Assembly (NCBI GenBank): GCA_004794785.1
Contig: SJOL01007141.1
Location: 1,432,428 to 1,496,427 of the forward strand
Length of the DNA stretch: 64,000 nt
Reading direction: 5' to 3'
Source: Opisthorchis felineus
Lineage: Eukaryota > Platyhelminthes > Trematoda > Opisthorchiida > Opisthorchiidae
In this document: piece after piece, positions 26,519-38,252 of the stretch
How the letters are laid out: each line of letters begins with the position of its first letter
Position numbering within the stretch: position 1 is the first letter of the stretch
Program-made: the position numbers and the translations under genes
Notes under the pieces: generated by a model
Told to the model about the DNA's origin: nothing
The model's input: the letters and a program-made list of their open reading frames with translations, nothing else
The model's database searches: none

Positions 26519-26981
26519 TTTGGACCTTACTTTGCAAGATGGGCATAAATCTGAGGATATTCGTAACAGTAGCGGGATTGGATTTGCTGCCAAGAAGCGT
26601 AATAATCCTGCTGTTAACGTCTTTATCCCTGCTGTTGAAGTTATTCATCCTTTACCATTCATTCATCATTCATTTATGTGAATGTGACACACATTCCATG
26701 GACAAAAATACTTTGAATTCTGGGAAGCAGCTAGTTGATTATTCCTAGTAAAAGTGGAGCATGTCACAAATCTCAGTGGACCAGTTTGATAACACCATAA
26801 GGGTTATTTGATCGTTACCCTTGGATAACAATATATATCAAACAGTAGGCAACCTGGAGAAAAACAATGGATTCAACCGCGTACACGAAACTTGCTGATT
26901 ATGTAACATTAAAGAATTAGGGAAAATCCGAGTCACTTGAAAAATGATTCATTATACTTGGACAAGGATAGGCTATGAAAT
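26519..26981. other. Spacer between small gene and LINE
   Basis: AT-rich with no open frame of note except a short plus-strand one overlapping the 5' end of the small gene. No promoter motif can be assigned with confidence. Confidence 0.4.
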
Positions 26982-29370
26982 AATGATAATCATCATCATC
27001 GACAGCACGACATCAGTGTTCAACATCGATGCTTCACTGCCGTACAACCATGATTTATTTGAAGGCCTTATTGTGAAGAAAAGTATAAAGGTGCAAGGGG
27101 AAGGGACTTAGTGCTAGCTTACTACAATTATTCCTCCAGACACTCATTCAGGCAATCTGGATAGAAACTGGCAACAAGATCGCCACTGACATCGGTTGGC
27201 AGCCATATCTTGCAGCGTCTCCAACCAGGCGCAGTGAGGATCACGCGGTCCCCAACCTGGAAGGCGAGTAGCACCAACAACACCCAAGCAATTCGTAGTC
27301 TCCTTCATACCCCTCTGCCAGGTCAAGGGTTGGCCACCTCTCTGCATCTGCCACTCTGAATTGGACATGGAAAACAGCACTCTCTTCGGCAAACGATGAT
27401 TAGGAATACGCAACACGTGTCCAAACCAACGCAGCTTCTGGTGCTGGACACATTCTTCAATGGAAGTACCCGTTGCACAACCAAAAACTCGCTTCCTAAC
27501 TGCCTCGTTACGGATTCGCCGACACCAACCCACACGAGCTATGGTTCTGAGACAACGATTGTCAAACACCTGAAGACGTCTCAGTTCCGCTGCTCGAACA
27601 GGCCAGGTCTCACAGCCATACAACAAAACAGCCCGCACTGTAGCTTGATACACACGTCCCTTGAGTTTCAGGGATACACCACTTTGACGCCATAGGTGCC
27701 TCAAATTAGCAAACGCGACCCGTGCCTTGCAGATTCGTGCATTGACCTCGTCTGTCACACTACCATCAGAACTAATACAACTACCCAGGTACGTAAAACG
27801 CTCCACAACTTCCAGTGCCTCTCCCTGGATTGTAAGTGGCGTGTTCAGTGACTGCATGTCCAGCAGCATGACCTTACACTTTGTGGGTGCAAAGTGCATA
27901 CCAAAGGACGGGATGACTTTGGTCAGTTCATCCAAAAACACCTGCGCCCTCTCCTCCTCTTCGAAGATGAGAACGATGTCGTCTGCATATTCCAGATCGA
28001 CAAGGTTTTCGTCACAGGCTATCTGAACACCGGGGTTTTGGAGACCTTCCAGCGTTCGTCTCATTATCTCATCGATCACGAAATTAAATAGGAAAGGAGA
28101 GAGTGGGCATCCCTGACGGACACCGCTTTGTGTACGGAAGCTTTTGGAGAGCTCGCCGTATACTCTCACACGTCCGGAAGTCCGAGAATACAAAGAGCTT
28201 ATTATGTTCACAAACTTCCGGGGCATTCCTTGGTGGGCAAGCGTGTCAAGAAGAACAGACCGGTCAACCGAGTCGAATGCGCCTTGGAAATCCAGGAATA
28301 CTAGAATCGTGGGTCGCTTATACGTATGGCGTTGTTCTAGCACCTGACGAAGTGTGAAGATTTGGTCAACGCAACCCCTACCAGGCCGGAATCCCGCTTG
28401 CTGCTCTCGAGTCAGTGTTTCACGAGCCACCGTAAGGCGACGAAGCACGAGTGACGCCAACAGTCTTGTTACGACCGGGGTCAAGCTTATCCCCCTGTGG
28501 TTGCCGCACTCACTACGAGCCCCTTTTTTGAAAATGGGAAATATCACCGACTCTCCCCAGTTGTCTCGGACAGACTCCTTTTTCTAAATGCAAGCGAACA
28601 GATCAGACAAGCGCTGAGTGAGGATTTCACCCCCATATTTGAACAACTTCACTTACCACTGGTTGATTTCTGCGTATGCTTCAAAAGTGTGAAATGTGGA
28701 ACATCTGAGCTCGTCCCAAGCGGCTTGAGGAGCAGGACCGAAGTGGTGTCTTGTATGAATGTTTCGAGGACACAACATACATTGACAGAGAGGGAAAGCA
28801 AGGAATGCTTGTTGCACAATTTGACAGTGTATGGACGGTAAAGGCTGCAACGTGGATCAGACCTTTTGAGGTCAGCAAGTTATCATTTTGTGTATTTTTC
28901 TGGGAGAAGGTTTAGGCACGGAGTAGTGGCTAGGGGAATGGCAGATTGGTTGATTGCACTACATTGTACGATGGGTATGAAGGGATTATGGGAGAAAGCC
29001 TGTGAGCGAAGAGCTGCAAGGGAAAATGACACTTCACGGTTGCTCAGGCGTTCTTCTTTATTCGATATGGTCACTCCATTCCGATCCTTGATAGTTTCGC
29101 TCACAGGTGATTTCCGGGTACCGGTCGCACGGATCAGCTGAAATAATCTTCAGGCTTTACCGGCTTTCTGGGCCTCTTCCATTTCCTTGACTTCCTGTGT
29201 CCACCACACTTCACGGTCGGCTTGCACGCTCGCCTTCGCTTGACTTCTGGTGCTTCGTCGTGTCAAGTTATGTTCGGTTGGGATATTTCTACGAGGTTTA
29301 AGGAGTGCCACCGTTCGGTCGGATATCTAGTGCTTGAGCGAGCCTCTTGGTGCCGTACCACAGGCAAAAT
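26982..29370 (-). mobile_element. RTE-type LINE, longest copy
   Basis: On the minus strand the element runs from about 29370 (remnant of the linker before the reverse transcriptase, including KEMEEAQKAGKA then RLFQLIRATGTRKSPVSETI and KDRNGVTISNKEERL at about 29030-29210) through the reverse transcriptase to a 3' UTR with an AATAAG signal near 27070 and an (ATG)n tail at 26982-27000. The endonuclease part is missing, so it is 5'-truncated. The linker is broken by frameshifts and by an in-frame TAG at 28586-28584. It was probably able to move SINE-like elements when intact. Confidence 0.9.
27144..28547 (-). pseudogene. LINE reverse transcriptase and C-terminal domain
   Basis: A continuous 467-codon frame. 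Visible reverse-transcriptase blocks: [18 protein letters not shown] (residues 15-32), [14 protein letters not shown] (51-64), [14 protein letters not shown] with the first catalytic Asp at 86, [20 protein letters not shown] (141-160), the YADD catalytic box at 187-190, [10 protein letters not shown] (219-228) and [12 protein letters not shown] (251-262). The C-terminal region after residue 300 has [20 protein letters not shown] and the conserved [16 protein letters not shown] end, typical of RTE-like elements. There is no true start codon at 28547. The frame continues upstream to a TAG 13 codons away, so this is the surviving part of a larger polyprotein. Its integrity implies recent activity compared with the other copies. 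Confidence 0.9.
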
Positions 29371-29582
29371 TCCCAGAACTATGCAAAGCTATGAAATAAA
29401 ACCAGATAGAAATTGCGAACAGTTTGACGGTTAGTGCTAATTTTCTAGGCGTCATCCTGAACAGGAACCGATGGTTCGGAAAAAGAATCTTACTCACTCA
29501 AAGGGTCAGTCAACACGTGTGATCGTGTAATGTGAATCCAGTAAATGAACTTTGAGTGACTCGGTATTCTGTCCAAGTGCGA

Positions 29583-29728
29583 GCTAATCCCATTGCTCGT
29601 CAACTGCTCGTGTTCGAAAGGTTAAGTGCTCAGTCATGGGCCGGAATGTCGCTGGTTTCGTGTTGATGATACACAATACAGATGAAACAGTGATTCTCTG
29701 CTTTTCATCACTGGTTGGCTTTACTTAC
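29583..29728 (+). mobile_element. tRNA-like SINE, copy 1
   Basis: Homologous to 49500-49620, 55180-55375 (plus) and 53575-53697 (minus). All share CTAATC..CATTGCTCGTCAAC, a CTCGTG box, AAGGTTAAGTGCTCA (box A-like) and a box B-like GCTGGTTTCG where other copies have CGGGTTCGAA. The 3' part ends GGTTGGCTTTACTTACAG, next to the exon candidate at 29731. Confidence 0.6.
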
Positions 29729-29730
29729 AG

Positions 29731-29932
29731 GATGAACTCTTGATAGAAACGGTATACAGTCAGGTAGATTGTGTTGTTTTCGAAGTTGAAGACATTTTGA
29801 AGCCGGATACTGAGTACAGAACCGCGATAGCAATGTCGACAGCATACTTGCAACGAACCAACAACGTGGATTACGATACACGCCTGGTATATATACATGG
29901 CAATGTAAAGGACAGAATATCTTCTCGATCCA
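29731..29932 (+). CDS. Possible exon of a membrane protein (lumenal part)
   Basis: An acceptor CTTTACTTACAG at 29730 opens phase-0 codons DELLIETVYSQVDCVVFEVE then DILKPDTEYRTAIAMSTAYL. The segment LKPDTEYRTAI resembles the E-F region of fibronectin type III-like folds, a weak similarity only. Two donors are possible: GTTAGT after 29932 (phase 1) or GTAAGT after 29936 (phase 2). The first joins the 32956 exon in frame. The acceptor lies in the tail of a SINE copy, so this could be an exonised junction or chance. Confidence 0.3.
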
Positions 29933-32900
29933 GTTAGTAAGTAGAAACGATTTGCGTCTACTGCGGCATGTTCGTTGCGTGCTTACCGTAAAGCCAAAGT
30001 GGATGATACCGGAAGTTGTGTGTTAGGATCCAATTTTTGAACAATAAGCAGGTTAAGCTATTTTGACCTGCGCTACTCTTCACATCAACGCGTGCATTGA
30101 GCACATTTCCACGGTGTTGCTTCAGAAAACATCACCCACTACACAAATCTGTTTTTAGGATGATTACAATTCGCAGGTGGTTTTAAAATGACTGACCTCG
30201 AGTTTACCAAGTGTTAACAGGCGTTTCCTATGGAATCGCGAGTTTTCCCTTTGCAGTCGCTTTAGCACAAACGAGATGGATATACCAGTACAAGTGTGAA
30301 ATGACTCAGTGAGGTGGCATCAAAGAACACAGTATATTAGATACACTGATCTCGAGAGAGCCCAATGATTGAGGCGCGAACGTACTGCTCGAAAGGCACG
30401 TAGCCCAAAGCTCACTTCTGCATCTCGAATACTTCTGTCTGAGCTTCTGTAGGCTTACAGTACCTCAACCCCCTACCAACTTGGGGCGGTGGGGTAGCTA
30501 GGCACTAAAATTGTGCTACGTATGCAAGATTATTACTGTTATTATTATTAATATACAGTGAGGTTGTCAGTGGACAAACAAGCTGAATAAAAGTCTTCCC
30601 CTCGGACCTAGTTCGAAAGACAGCAAAGAAATGCTATTTGTTTCGCATTAAACTTTGGGTGCCGAGTTATGATGCAACCACTTGATGCACTAAAAAAAAA
30701 CTTTTGTATGGCTTACACCAACGGTGCACGTATCAGAGCGTTCGGGGTATATGCGAAATTGCGCTGACCAAGAGAAGCCGTCAACGATGTGCCGAAACTA
30801 TTGAAGGGCTAAGAAAAGGAATTAAAATCAAGGACTCGACTACTTAGTTTTTCCTGCCCAGATATAGCATGCAATATAGAAATTGGTCGGGATAATGAAT
30901 CAAAATTTCCTAATAAAAGAGACTGAAGCTGAAGAATGAGCTATTTTGCGGATTTTGCACAAATTCGTAAGCGACCTATGTGGCTTTCTATCAACTTTGT
31001 GCTTTATGTGTGAAAAGACCTTGACTGTGGGAGCTCAACGGGCGAAAGTTTCCCAGTACATCTTATAAGTAAGTAAGTCTCGCATATCGTAGCAACTGAA
31101 ACATGAGGCTGCCTGGTGCAGCACATTCAGTTGCCTGGAAACATCACAAACGAGAGATTCAGCTTGGTTCCAGGTGAGTCTCTCGCAAAACCAAATTTGT
31201 TTGCAAATGAGTGTATTTCGCTAAGTAAGTCTAAGTTTACCGTAGAATTTTCATTGTCTGATCCCAGCTAGCATTCCGAAGCACGCTGTTGGGTAATGAA
31301 CATTCTCTTGGGCAGCAAAAAGAAGGGTCGCCAAACTTTCAAAGCGAGAAACTGATGATTTGGGATTTTATTGACCTTGAGATATCGGGGAGACACACTA
31401 AGCCTACACCAGGCTCTTTTTACCTATCCCCGATTGATTTTTAAAGATGCTAGACTTTCCACGAACTATGGTATACTTTACATTCAGGTCCAAAAGCATA
31501 GCCTTTGAGCCGTGATTGTTTTCCAGAATGGATCTCACGGAAAAATCGGTGTAGGAATATACAGGAAAAGTTAGCTCTCAGGTTGGAAATAATCCAACGG
31601 GAAACATAAATCAGTCTAATTCGGACCCAACGTTACTCGACAATTCCCCAGTCGACCATAATATCTGTTGTTTCCGTTCCTACCACCTTGGTCAAATCCC
31701 ACGCTCTCTCCACCTTTCTTCCAGTGAACTTTGAAAATTTAGTATTTTGTTCTATCCAAATAGCTTTAAACCTACCTGTGTAATAAAATCGGCCATATGA
31801 TCAATATGATATCGACGCATTGCTCACTATCGGTCATTTCGCGTGGCCCAGCAACAAGATCCATAAAACGTAAAAGTGGCCAAACTTCTATTGTCGTAAA
31901 ATAATTTGCAAGCAACAGTCCCTGTAACCCCATCGACTGTTCTAGAATAAGTAATTTTTGAACATTGTATAGAGGATCCCGAGGCTATAAAGGCAATAAA
32001 AGATTGAATATCTACTTAAATAAGGCTTTTTGACTGGCCTTGATGACGAGACAACCATGTTTCGATGGAAAAGATATGCTGAATAATTCTTGTCGAACAC
32101 CAAATTACAATACAAATGCGTTTCGCTGGAGGCATATTCAACTTGCTGTTCAGTGTACTGAGATTTACGGTCATGCCTGACAGATTGATTTTCATCGTGC
32201 TGTGTAATACAGTGTTGTTTTCACTAGGTCATACATTTTCTACTACGCAAATAACGTACATTAACGCACATGCGAAGCAAGTCTAAGGCTTCGTTCGGGT
32301 TCACAAGTTATTGATGGTATCAAGTTGCATAGGAATGAGTGCCGCAAAAAAGCTGCCCGTCCTGTTGATTGGTTTTCCACGGTTAATCGGCATCTTGGAA
32401 GAACAGTTCCAGTTACCCGGCCAAATGTCATGTGACCTGCTAGCTCGGATTTTGTAGGTAAAAGACAGCAAGATAACACAGTTTTAAATGATACCAGCCA
32501 TCCTCCGGAATGGGTTCGGCATGTCTCGATAAATATGGATTAGATATTGGTGCTCTGTTCGTTCATTCCTGTGTAACTGAAAATCGAGACTGTTGTGGCC
32601 CACTCAGACAAATTCGTGTATTTCTGGAGAACTTGTGTTACGAAACAATTCACAGTACGCACCAAGTTTGTAAGCCTAGTTTTGGTCAAACGTTCGTTAC
32701 TCTTAAAGTTCAACAGTAATATACTTCTGGACCGACTAAAATCGTTAAATTATGTGAGGATCTTTTCTCAACGGAAAACACTGCACTGTTGATAAAAACG
32801 CCACCTCAGAAGAGTGTCAGATTTAAGTTACACACCACAAAACAACCAAGAAAAAGTGTTAACTTTTGAAATACATTGGTCAAAACAAAGTAGATCAATA

Positions 32901-32955
32901 GAAGCACTCACCCATGCTTCGTAGAACAGGTTTAATTTAGATGACCCTTCCTCAG
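29933..32955 (+). other. Putative intron, repeat-bearing
   Basis: No open frame above 60 codons in the first 2.3 kb. It contains the truncated hammerhead-family insertion at 31081-31221 and a run of short ATT repeats near 30537-30550. Nothing else is recognised. Confidence 0.35.
31081..31221 (+). mobile_element. Hammerhead-element fragment lacking the ribozyme
   Basis: It matches the upstream part of the 310-bp monomer (ATATCGTAGCAACTG... to GAGTGTATTTCGC, compare 46190-46340) but stops before the hammerhead. A perfect 11-bp direct repeat TAAGTAAGTCT flanks it (31070-31080 and 31222-31232), so the piece inserted as it stands instead of being cut later. Confidence 0.8.
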
Positions 32956-33182
32956 GTACACTGTACATGCTCCTCGGCTTTTTGGTCTTCACAGTCTTTT
33001 ATGGCACCAGAAAGCAAGGGTTCCCGGCGAGGCAGTCAGTGAAATGTTACCGATTAACCAGTACACGGGAGAATGGTGATCTGCTGAAAAACGTCAACAC
33101 AACCGATGCTGAACAAGTGGTCAAAATCGTTCAGTTTGGACACATGAGAGTTGAGTCACATGCCAGGAGAGTCGAAAACTGA
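32956..33182 (+). CDS. Possible terminal exon with membrane helix
   Basis: A CCCTTCCTCAG acceptor opens phase-1 codons TLYMLLGFLVFTVFYGTRKQ, a hydrophobic stretch of about 14 residues followed by basic residues, then a hydrophilic tail (RENGDLLKNVNTTDAEQVV) to a TGA at 33180-33182. The layout of membrane span then cytosolic tail fits the upstream exon candidate at 29731, and the phases agree if the GTTAGT donor is used. The ATG at 32967 would also allow an independent start. The family is not recognised. Confidence 0.3.
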
Positions 33183-34091
33183 GTTTTAGGTCAAATAATG
33201 CATTAGTGACCTTGATTGTCACTAATTCAAAAAATATAAGCACTCGTCGTCTATAAAAATACTATACTAGACGGAATATTGTAGCCAGATGATGTTGCAT
33301 AAGTGCTGATAAGCATGCTGGGCATATGGTTTCCTTGAAACCCGTTATTTGTAATTTTATTCCTCTTGAAATAATTTATATTGATAGGTTACACAAAGCG
33401 TTTAGTGAAACGTTGGTAAAAAATCACTCCAAGTTTTTTCGACCGTCCAGGACGATATCATTCTACGGAGCTCACAAGGATTTTAACTGATCTCCAAATC
33501 TCTTTAAAGCGCGGTTTTCAAAGAAGTTGTGACCAGCATGTGTTCACTCGTCATTTTATTCATTTCACCTCCTTTTATCATTGGTTAGTGAATGATAACT
33601 CATGTGACAGGCTCATCGACGGGCACATGCCTTCTGAAGACACGAAGGATACTGAGAGCCACATACTAAGGGGGAAGGATTGATTTACCAGGAACGTCGG
33701 TGTCACATCCGTCTTACTTCAAAACTGCATGACAGAGCTTTATTATTTGTAGCTTAGGGCCCTTTTTTATGCAAATTAAATTAGTGCAGTTTTCCATTTA
33801 GTCTGTTTAATTTAATTTGGCTGCAGCACGAAGATGGTGCTTAGTCAAGTGAAACCCGTCAGCATTTCTAAGAGTACTCTTTCCTATGTAACGGTATGAG
33901 ATAGCTTCATCCCGGGCTAGTAATATGATTTTGGGCAGTGATTCAGCAACTGATAACGTACAAGCGTAGTATCTGCGGGTAACCGATTTACCCGTCTGAT
34001 GACGAGGTATCCAAGATAGCCAGTTCGGTAGACAAACTGTTTTGACAACCATTTATTCACACAGCGTTCCGAAACCTGCTAGACAGTCAAA
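33183..34091. other. No supported gene
   Basis: AT-rich sequence without open frames of note, except a short minus-strand one (33807-34052) without splice support. Confidence 0.4.
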
Positions 34092-34108
34092 AATATACAA
34101 ATATTTGT

Positions 34109-34272
34109 CTGCAAATGAGTTTATTTCGCTAATTCCGTGCAATTGGGTCTCAAGTAGAACATAAGGTTGATGGATACTCGGGGACTGCGCCCACCTGATT
34201 AGCCCCAAGAAGGGCGAAACCGGTCGTGGGCTGTCGAAGAATTTTCAGCAACCTTATGAGTAGTACATTACG
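34109..34272 (+). mobile_element. 5'-truncated hammerhead retroelement with perfect TSD
   Basis: A 164-bp insertion starting inside the monomer (GCAAATGAGTTTATTTCGC) and running through the hammerhead to the 3' end (GAGTAGTACATTACG). A perfect 17-bp direct repeat, AATATACAAATATTTGT, lies on each side (34092-34108 and 34273-34289). This is classic target-primed, 5'-truncated insertion and defines the 3' terminus of the family. Confidence 0.93.
34188..34232 (+). ncRNA. Hammerhead ribozyme with a dead core
   Basis: Stem I is perfect (GCCCAC at 34189-34194 with GUGGGC at 34226-34231). Stem II GCCC/GGGC, GAAA and CCGGUC are all intact. The core at 34195-34201 reads CUGAUUA: the essential G8 is U. 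Cleavage would fall after 34225 but is not expected. Confidence 0.9.
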
Positions 34273-34289
34273 AATATACAAATATTTGT

Positions 34290-35029
34290 TATTTGGCGGT
34301 TCACTGCAGGGAAGATCAATATTTTTTCACGTTCAGCCTAAGCAGACTAAACTTTAATCAGTAGCCTAAGTAAGCGAAGAGAAGAGCTGTTGCTACCAAC
34401 CTTTTCAGAGGGGGTGAATAAATTTCGTTGGTAAAAGTCGGTGCTTCTAATGATGGTGCGCAGGAAAGAAAGAACGAAGTTTAGAAAACGCGAACATTCA
34501 GGATTCAGGTTTGCTTGAACGGCTGAATCACTGTGAATTTTTCGTGGTTGGATATCCCGGTCTGTTTTGCGGACATTCTGATGAAAATTTTCAAAAGTTT
34601 CGAAATGTGTCGGTAGAAATCCACGGGAGAGACGATGGAAGTTTAAGATGGCCTGAGACGTACGAAACTTCTTGGGTTTCTGAGAGGGATTGAACTGCTC
34701 CTAACAAATTCATTTGACGTTGTCACTTGGGGATTTCAGTCTAGACGCATTAGAATTTCTAAAAAACATCTCAAGATTTTTCTGGGATATCTCAAGAAGC
34801 ATGGAGAGTTTTGCGGGAAAATGTAAATAGTTTTCTATAGCGTCGCTTCGATCACAACTGGGAACCACGACAGCAGACAGGAAAACAAACAAAGCACGGC
34901 ATGGTTCCCCTTAAACAACATTCGTGACTGACAGCGCGTAACGTACGCAGGGCGCAGAATATAAGTACAGGTTGTGAATGTCTTTCTGAATTAAATATTC
35001 TCCTGATTTGATAGAGGCTAAACGTAACA
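34290..35029. other. No supported gene
   Basis: Short open frames on both strands only. Nothing matched elsewhere in the window. Confidence 0.4.
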
Positions 35030-35064
35030 AACTACTCATGAGGTTGCTTAAATTCTTTGACATT
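35030..35064 (-). mobile_element. Relic of hammerhead element 3' end
   Basis: The minus strand reads as a diverged form of the terminal 35 bp of the family (TCTTTGACA.. equivalents to AACCTCATGAGTAGTTTG). It is too short for the ribozyme. A minus-strand open frame (35032-35277) ends inside it. Confidence 0.5.
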
Positions 35065-35629
35065 TTTCATCATTTGGGGATAATAACAAATGGCATATAA
35101 TTCCGCTACTTCGTCCTGGGTTTCATGAGAGTTAGCTTCAAGAACCGTAATAACCGGTGCGTGGTCGACTAAACCTAACTGACAGTTCGGTCGGTTTCTG
35201 TTTGCGTAATGTAATTGCGTCACACAATGTTCCTCGCAAAAGCACAAGAATTTCCAGAGATGATTTGGTTTTTGCACTTCCTTGAAACATTGTCCAACCG
35301 TGTGAAGTCTATTTCTGTCATTTTGGGAGTGATGGAACGAAAGTTAATTGCGACAAAATCTACCGTTCCAAACATCACTCAACACAATATGAATGCCGCA
35401 AACGGAGGCTTGGGATCCATTTTTTGTTACTGAAAATTAGGATAGTTCCCAATAACCACATTGTCACATATTACAGATATAAACGATACATCATTAGTGA
35501 GCAACTTCATGAACACCACCTCTTCGTTGCAAAATGACTGGACTTTATCTTGGTGCGACGATTTACGGACCTAAGTAAACCATCACGCTCTACTGAGGGA
35601 TGCTCGTGCAATATCCACAGAGTCTATCC
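35065..35629. other. One weak candidate on the minus strand
   Basis: The minus-strand frame down from 35277 contains NCQLGLVDHAPVITVLEANS and HETQDEVAELYAICYYPQMM, which looks protein-like, but I find no acceptor with a proper tract and the frame ends in repeat sequence. Confidence 0.2.
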
Positions 35630-35745
35630 TGGATAGAGGTCTGACAAACACAGTATCCCAGCCCTCCAAGTTGGGGTTTGGAATAAGTGTGGTGCGTTGC
35701 TCCTTAAAATTTTGACTTATCGAGTAATCTAAAACCAGTCACAGT
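35630..35745 (+). repeat. Dispersed repeat family R3, plus copy
   Basis: Matches the reverse complement of 21613-21725 (GGATAGAGGTCTGACAAACA, CTCCAAGTTGGGGTTTGGAA). A related piece (CAGTATCCCAGCCC) recurs at 35825-35840. Confidence 0.5.
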
Positions 35746-36582
35746 TACATTGCGGGCAGATTACTCAACCAACCGATTTGGCTACTGATCCTGGTTGTTC
35801 CTACTTATAGGTCTGGGCTTTCTAGCAGTATCCCAGCCCGAATACAACCATGAACTTTACAGATAAATATGCTTTGATGCCACATTGATAGTCGTGTGGT
35901 TTGCCTTACTGACTGCATGCTGTAGGGAGGATAAGCAAAACATGTTAATCCTGAGGTCTCCCATCTTTCTTTGTTGTTATTTCTCAACCCTTGTCTTATC
36001 CCACTTGACAGTCACTGTTAATTAGACCCAAGCTGTAGGTATTTTACTCAGGCACGTACTGCAAGCCTACGGCTCCGCGTTCTCTATTCCGGCCCCGTTC
36101 TCATGTTCTTTTGCAGTCTTTAACGTAAAAACTTTTAGGCAGATCAGCCAACAGGCTACTCTTGAGCGTACTCCAGGTACTTTGTCTGTTCCACCTCATG
36201 TACACACCATGCTCATTAAATTATGTTAAACGCTAATTTCTTAGCTTTTGAAACTGTATGACTTGAAAAGATCTTGCCGAAAACACATTCGCCAACGCAT
36301 CTCTGAAACCTTAGTACAGGATTCGACATGCTAGTTGAGCACCAATTTGTAATGCAGGTGTATTCTTGTCAATGATCATGATGATGAACACCGCTTTCTA
36401 ATTACAGGAAGGTGATCTGAGTTAGCAGCAGGTACTGTAAACGACAACTTCAGCTTACTTTCGGAATAAATCCGGGGATTCTATTATAAAACTAATTTTA
36501 CACATCGACATAGGTGATATCAAAAAATCTGGTTGTGACTACGGTGGAAGCTTTGCTAAACCGAACGCCAGTGAGGAAAAAG
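35746..36582. other. No supported gene
   Basis: No open frame with splice support. A few short AT-rich stretches only. Confidence 0.4.
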
Positions 36583-36668
36583 ATTGGTAATTGATCAGGT
36601 GGCTGTTGATCTGTTCGCCGAGCTTGGCAATTGATTTGCAAACGTTTTGCCACCATTCGAGGAGACAG
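36583..36668 (-). mobile_element. Half of a palindromic MITE-like element
   Basis: Matches the right half of the 59759-59899 element in reverse orientation (TTGATCAGGTGGCTGTTGAT, TCGCCGAGCTTGGCAATTGA, TTGCAAACGTTTTGCCACC). The partner inverted arm is missing. Confidence 0.7.
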
Positions 36669-38164
36669 CTTCAGTGCGCTGTTGGGTGGGTGCACACCTT
36701 TTTGACCTGGTCTAATAGACGAGGATCAGATGGGTAAATACAATTTCGCCGAAAACTCCTTCTAAATTACAACGTTTATTTGCTGAAAAATCTTAAACTT
36801 TTAGGGGACTTCACTTATTACAGAGTAAAAACTCAACGTCTCCCATAGATTTATTATGCTTTCGGAAAATCAGATCATGGATCATCATGACAGGCTTTGT
36901 TTGGATACGTTGGGTGCTTATCCAAGAAACCACGAAACCACTGCTTACCTTGATTGCCCGTGCAGAGTTTTTTGAGGAAACATTCTTGGTCGCATGAAAT
37001 TCTCGTATCGTTACGCTGGTTGAAGTAGCAAATCCACAAGTGTCAATCAAAATACCCTTCCTGGCAATTGTGACACATTAAGAAGAATCATCTCACTGAC
37101 TATGCATTTTTCGCGGCAAACGGACAATGCCACATCACTTTTATTGGAATGTCTCGCGGAACTTTAAGCCTATTCTACTTTCAGTGTGGCATAGACAGTC
37201 GAAGTAAGCAAGCTGGAAAGTGGAATACAACAGCACATGATAATTCAATATTGATATTTCTGTTCTGGTTCAAAGCATCTTCTTAGGCGGCTCTTGTTGT
37301 ATCTGTTATTCCTCTTTCAACGGACAGTGCAAACATTCAATTGCAATGATGTGCACGTCACGAAAGTTTAGTACTGTGAGAATAAGGGAAGAATTTATAA
37401 ACATTTAGGCTTCTTCCTATACTGAAGGCTTTATTGGTTGCTTATCTTGAGAAGAAACATCGCTTTATCCGTTTCTCAGTAGTGTATGAATTTTCTGCAT
37501 GTATTCACGATGAGGACAAAATGATTTTAGTGCGGTACGTTTTCCCAACACAACCATTAATAAAGGCAAGGTCACCAAAGCAAAAAACATTCCCTAGAGG
37601 CCAAGACAAACAGATACGAATTTCTTAGGTGATCGAGAATAGCTCTAAACTGAACGCTGGTTCATTTAAGCCTTTTCTTTCACCATCAAACATTAAATAA
37701 ACCTGAAAAGTTGCGAAATCCCTCACTCTCATTCGAACGATAGCGGCACTTGATACCAACAGACCAACGAACTAACGCTGGGTATCAACAGAGATACAGT
37801 AGACGAGAAATTTTCAACTTTTTCTCTTCCAAAACATACCTTAGAAGGTTTTTAAACGCAACACACTTCTTATAAGTTTGCTGAACACTCTGCTTTACTA
37901 AACCTACATCATAACTTGCGACTTCAAATACCGAGTGAGTGGTAAGACACATTCAGAGCGTATTGGACTTTGTCCACACATCGATGGGTATTTCCCCAGT
38001 TTGAAAGCAATTTGTGACAATTTGATAACACTTTATGATAAACACTAGTTTGAATTTGTTGGACGGAACATTACCAGTCTTCAGTGACTGATGCTCGGGA
38101 TCAGTCACGTTAAAGCTATCTGATTAGAGCCTCAGCAAGTTCAAGATTAGGAATGGAATTGTAT
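36669..38164. other. One candidate minus-strand exon
   Basis: At 36949-37060 (minus) an AATTGCCAG acceptor and a consensus GTAAGC donor bracket 112 nt, phase 2 in and 0 out, reading GILIDTCGFATSTSVTIREF then HATKNVSSKNSARAIK. No partner exon is identified and the acceptor tract is short. The rest of this stretch shows nothing. Confidence 0.25.
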
Positions 38165-38207
38165 ATACGTAATGCACCACTCATAAGGTTGCTGAAAATT
38201 CTTCGAA

Positions 38208-38252
38208 AGCCCACGACCGGTTTCGCCCTTCTTGGGGCTCATTAGGCAGGCG
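38208..38252 (-). ncRNA. Hammerhead ribozyme with G5 mutated
   Basis: On the minus strand stem I (GCCUGC with GUGGGC, two wobbles), stem II, GAAA and CCGGUC are intact. The core at 38245-38239 reads CUAAUGA, so catalytic-site G5 is A. Expected to be inactive. Confidence 0.88.
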
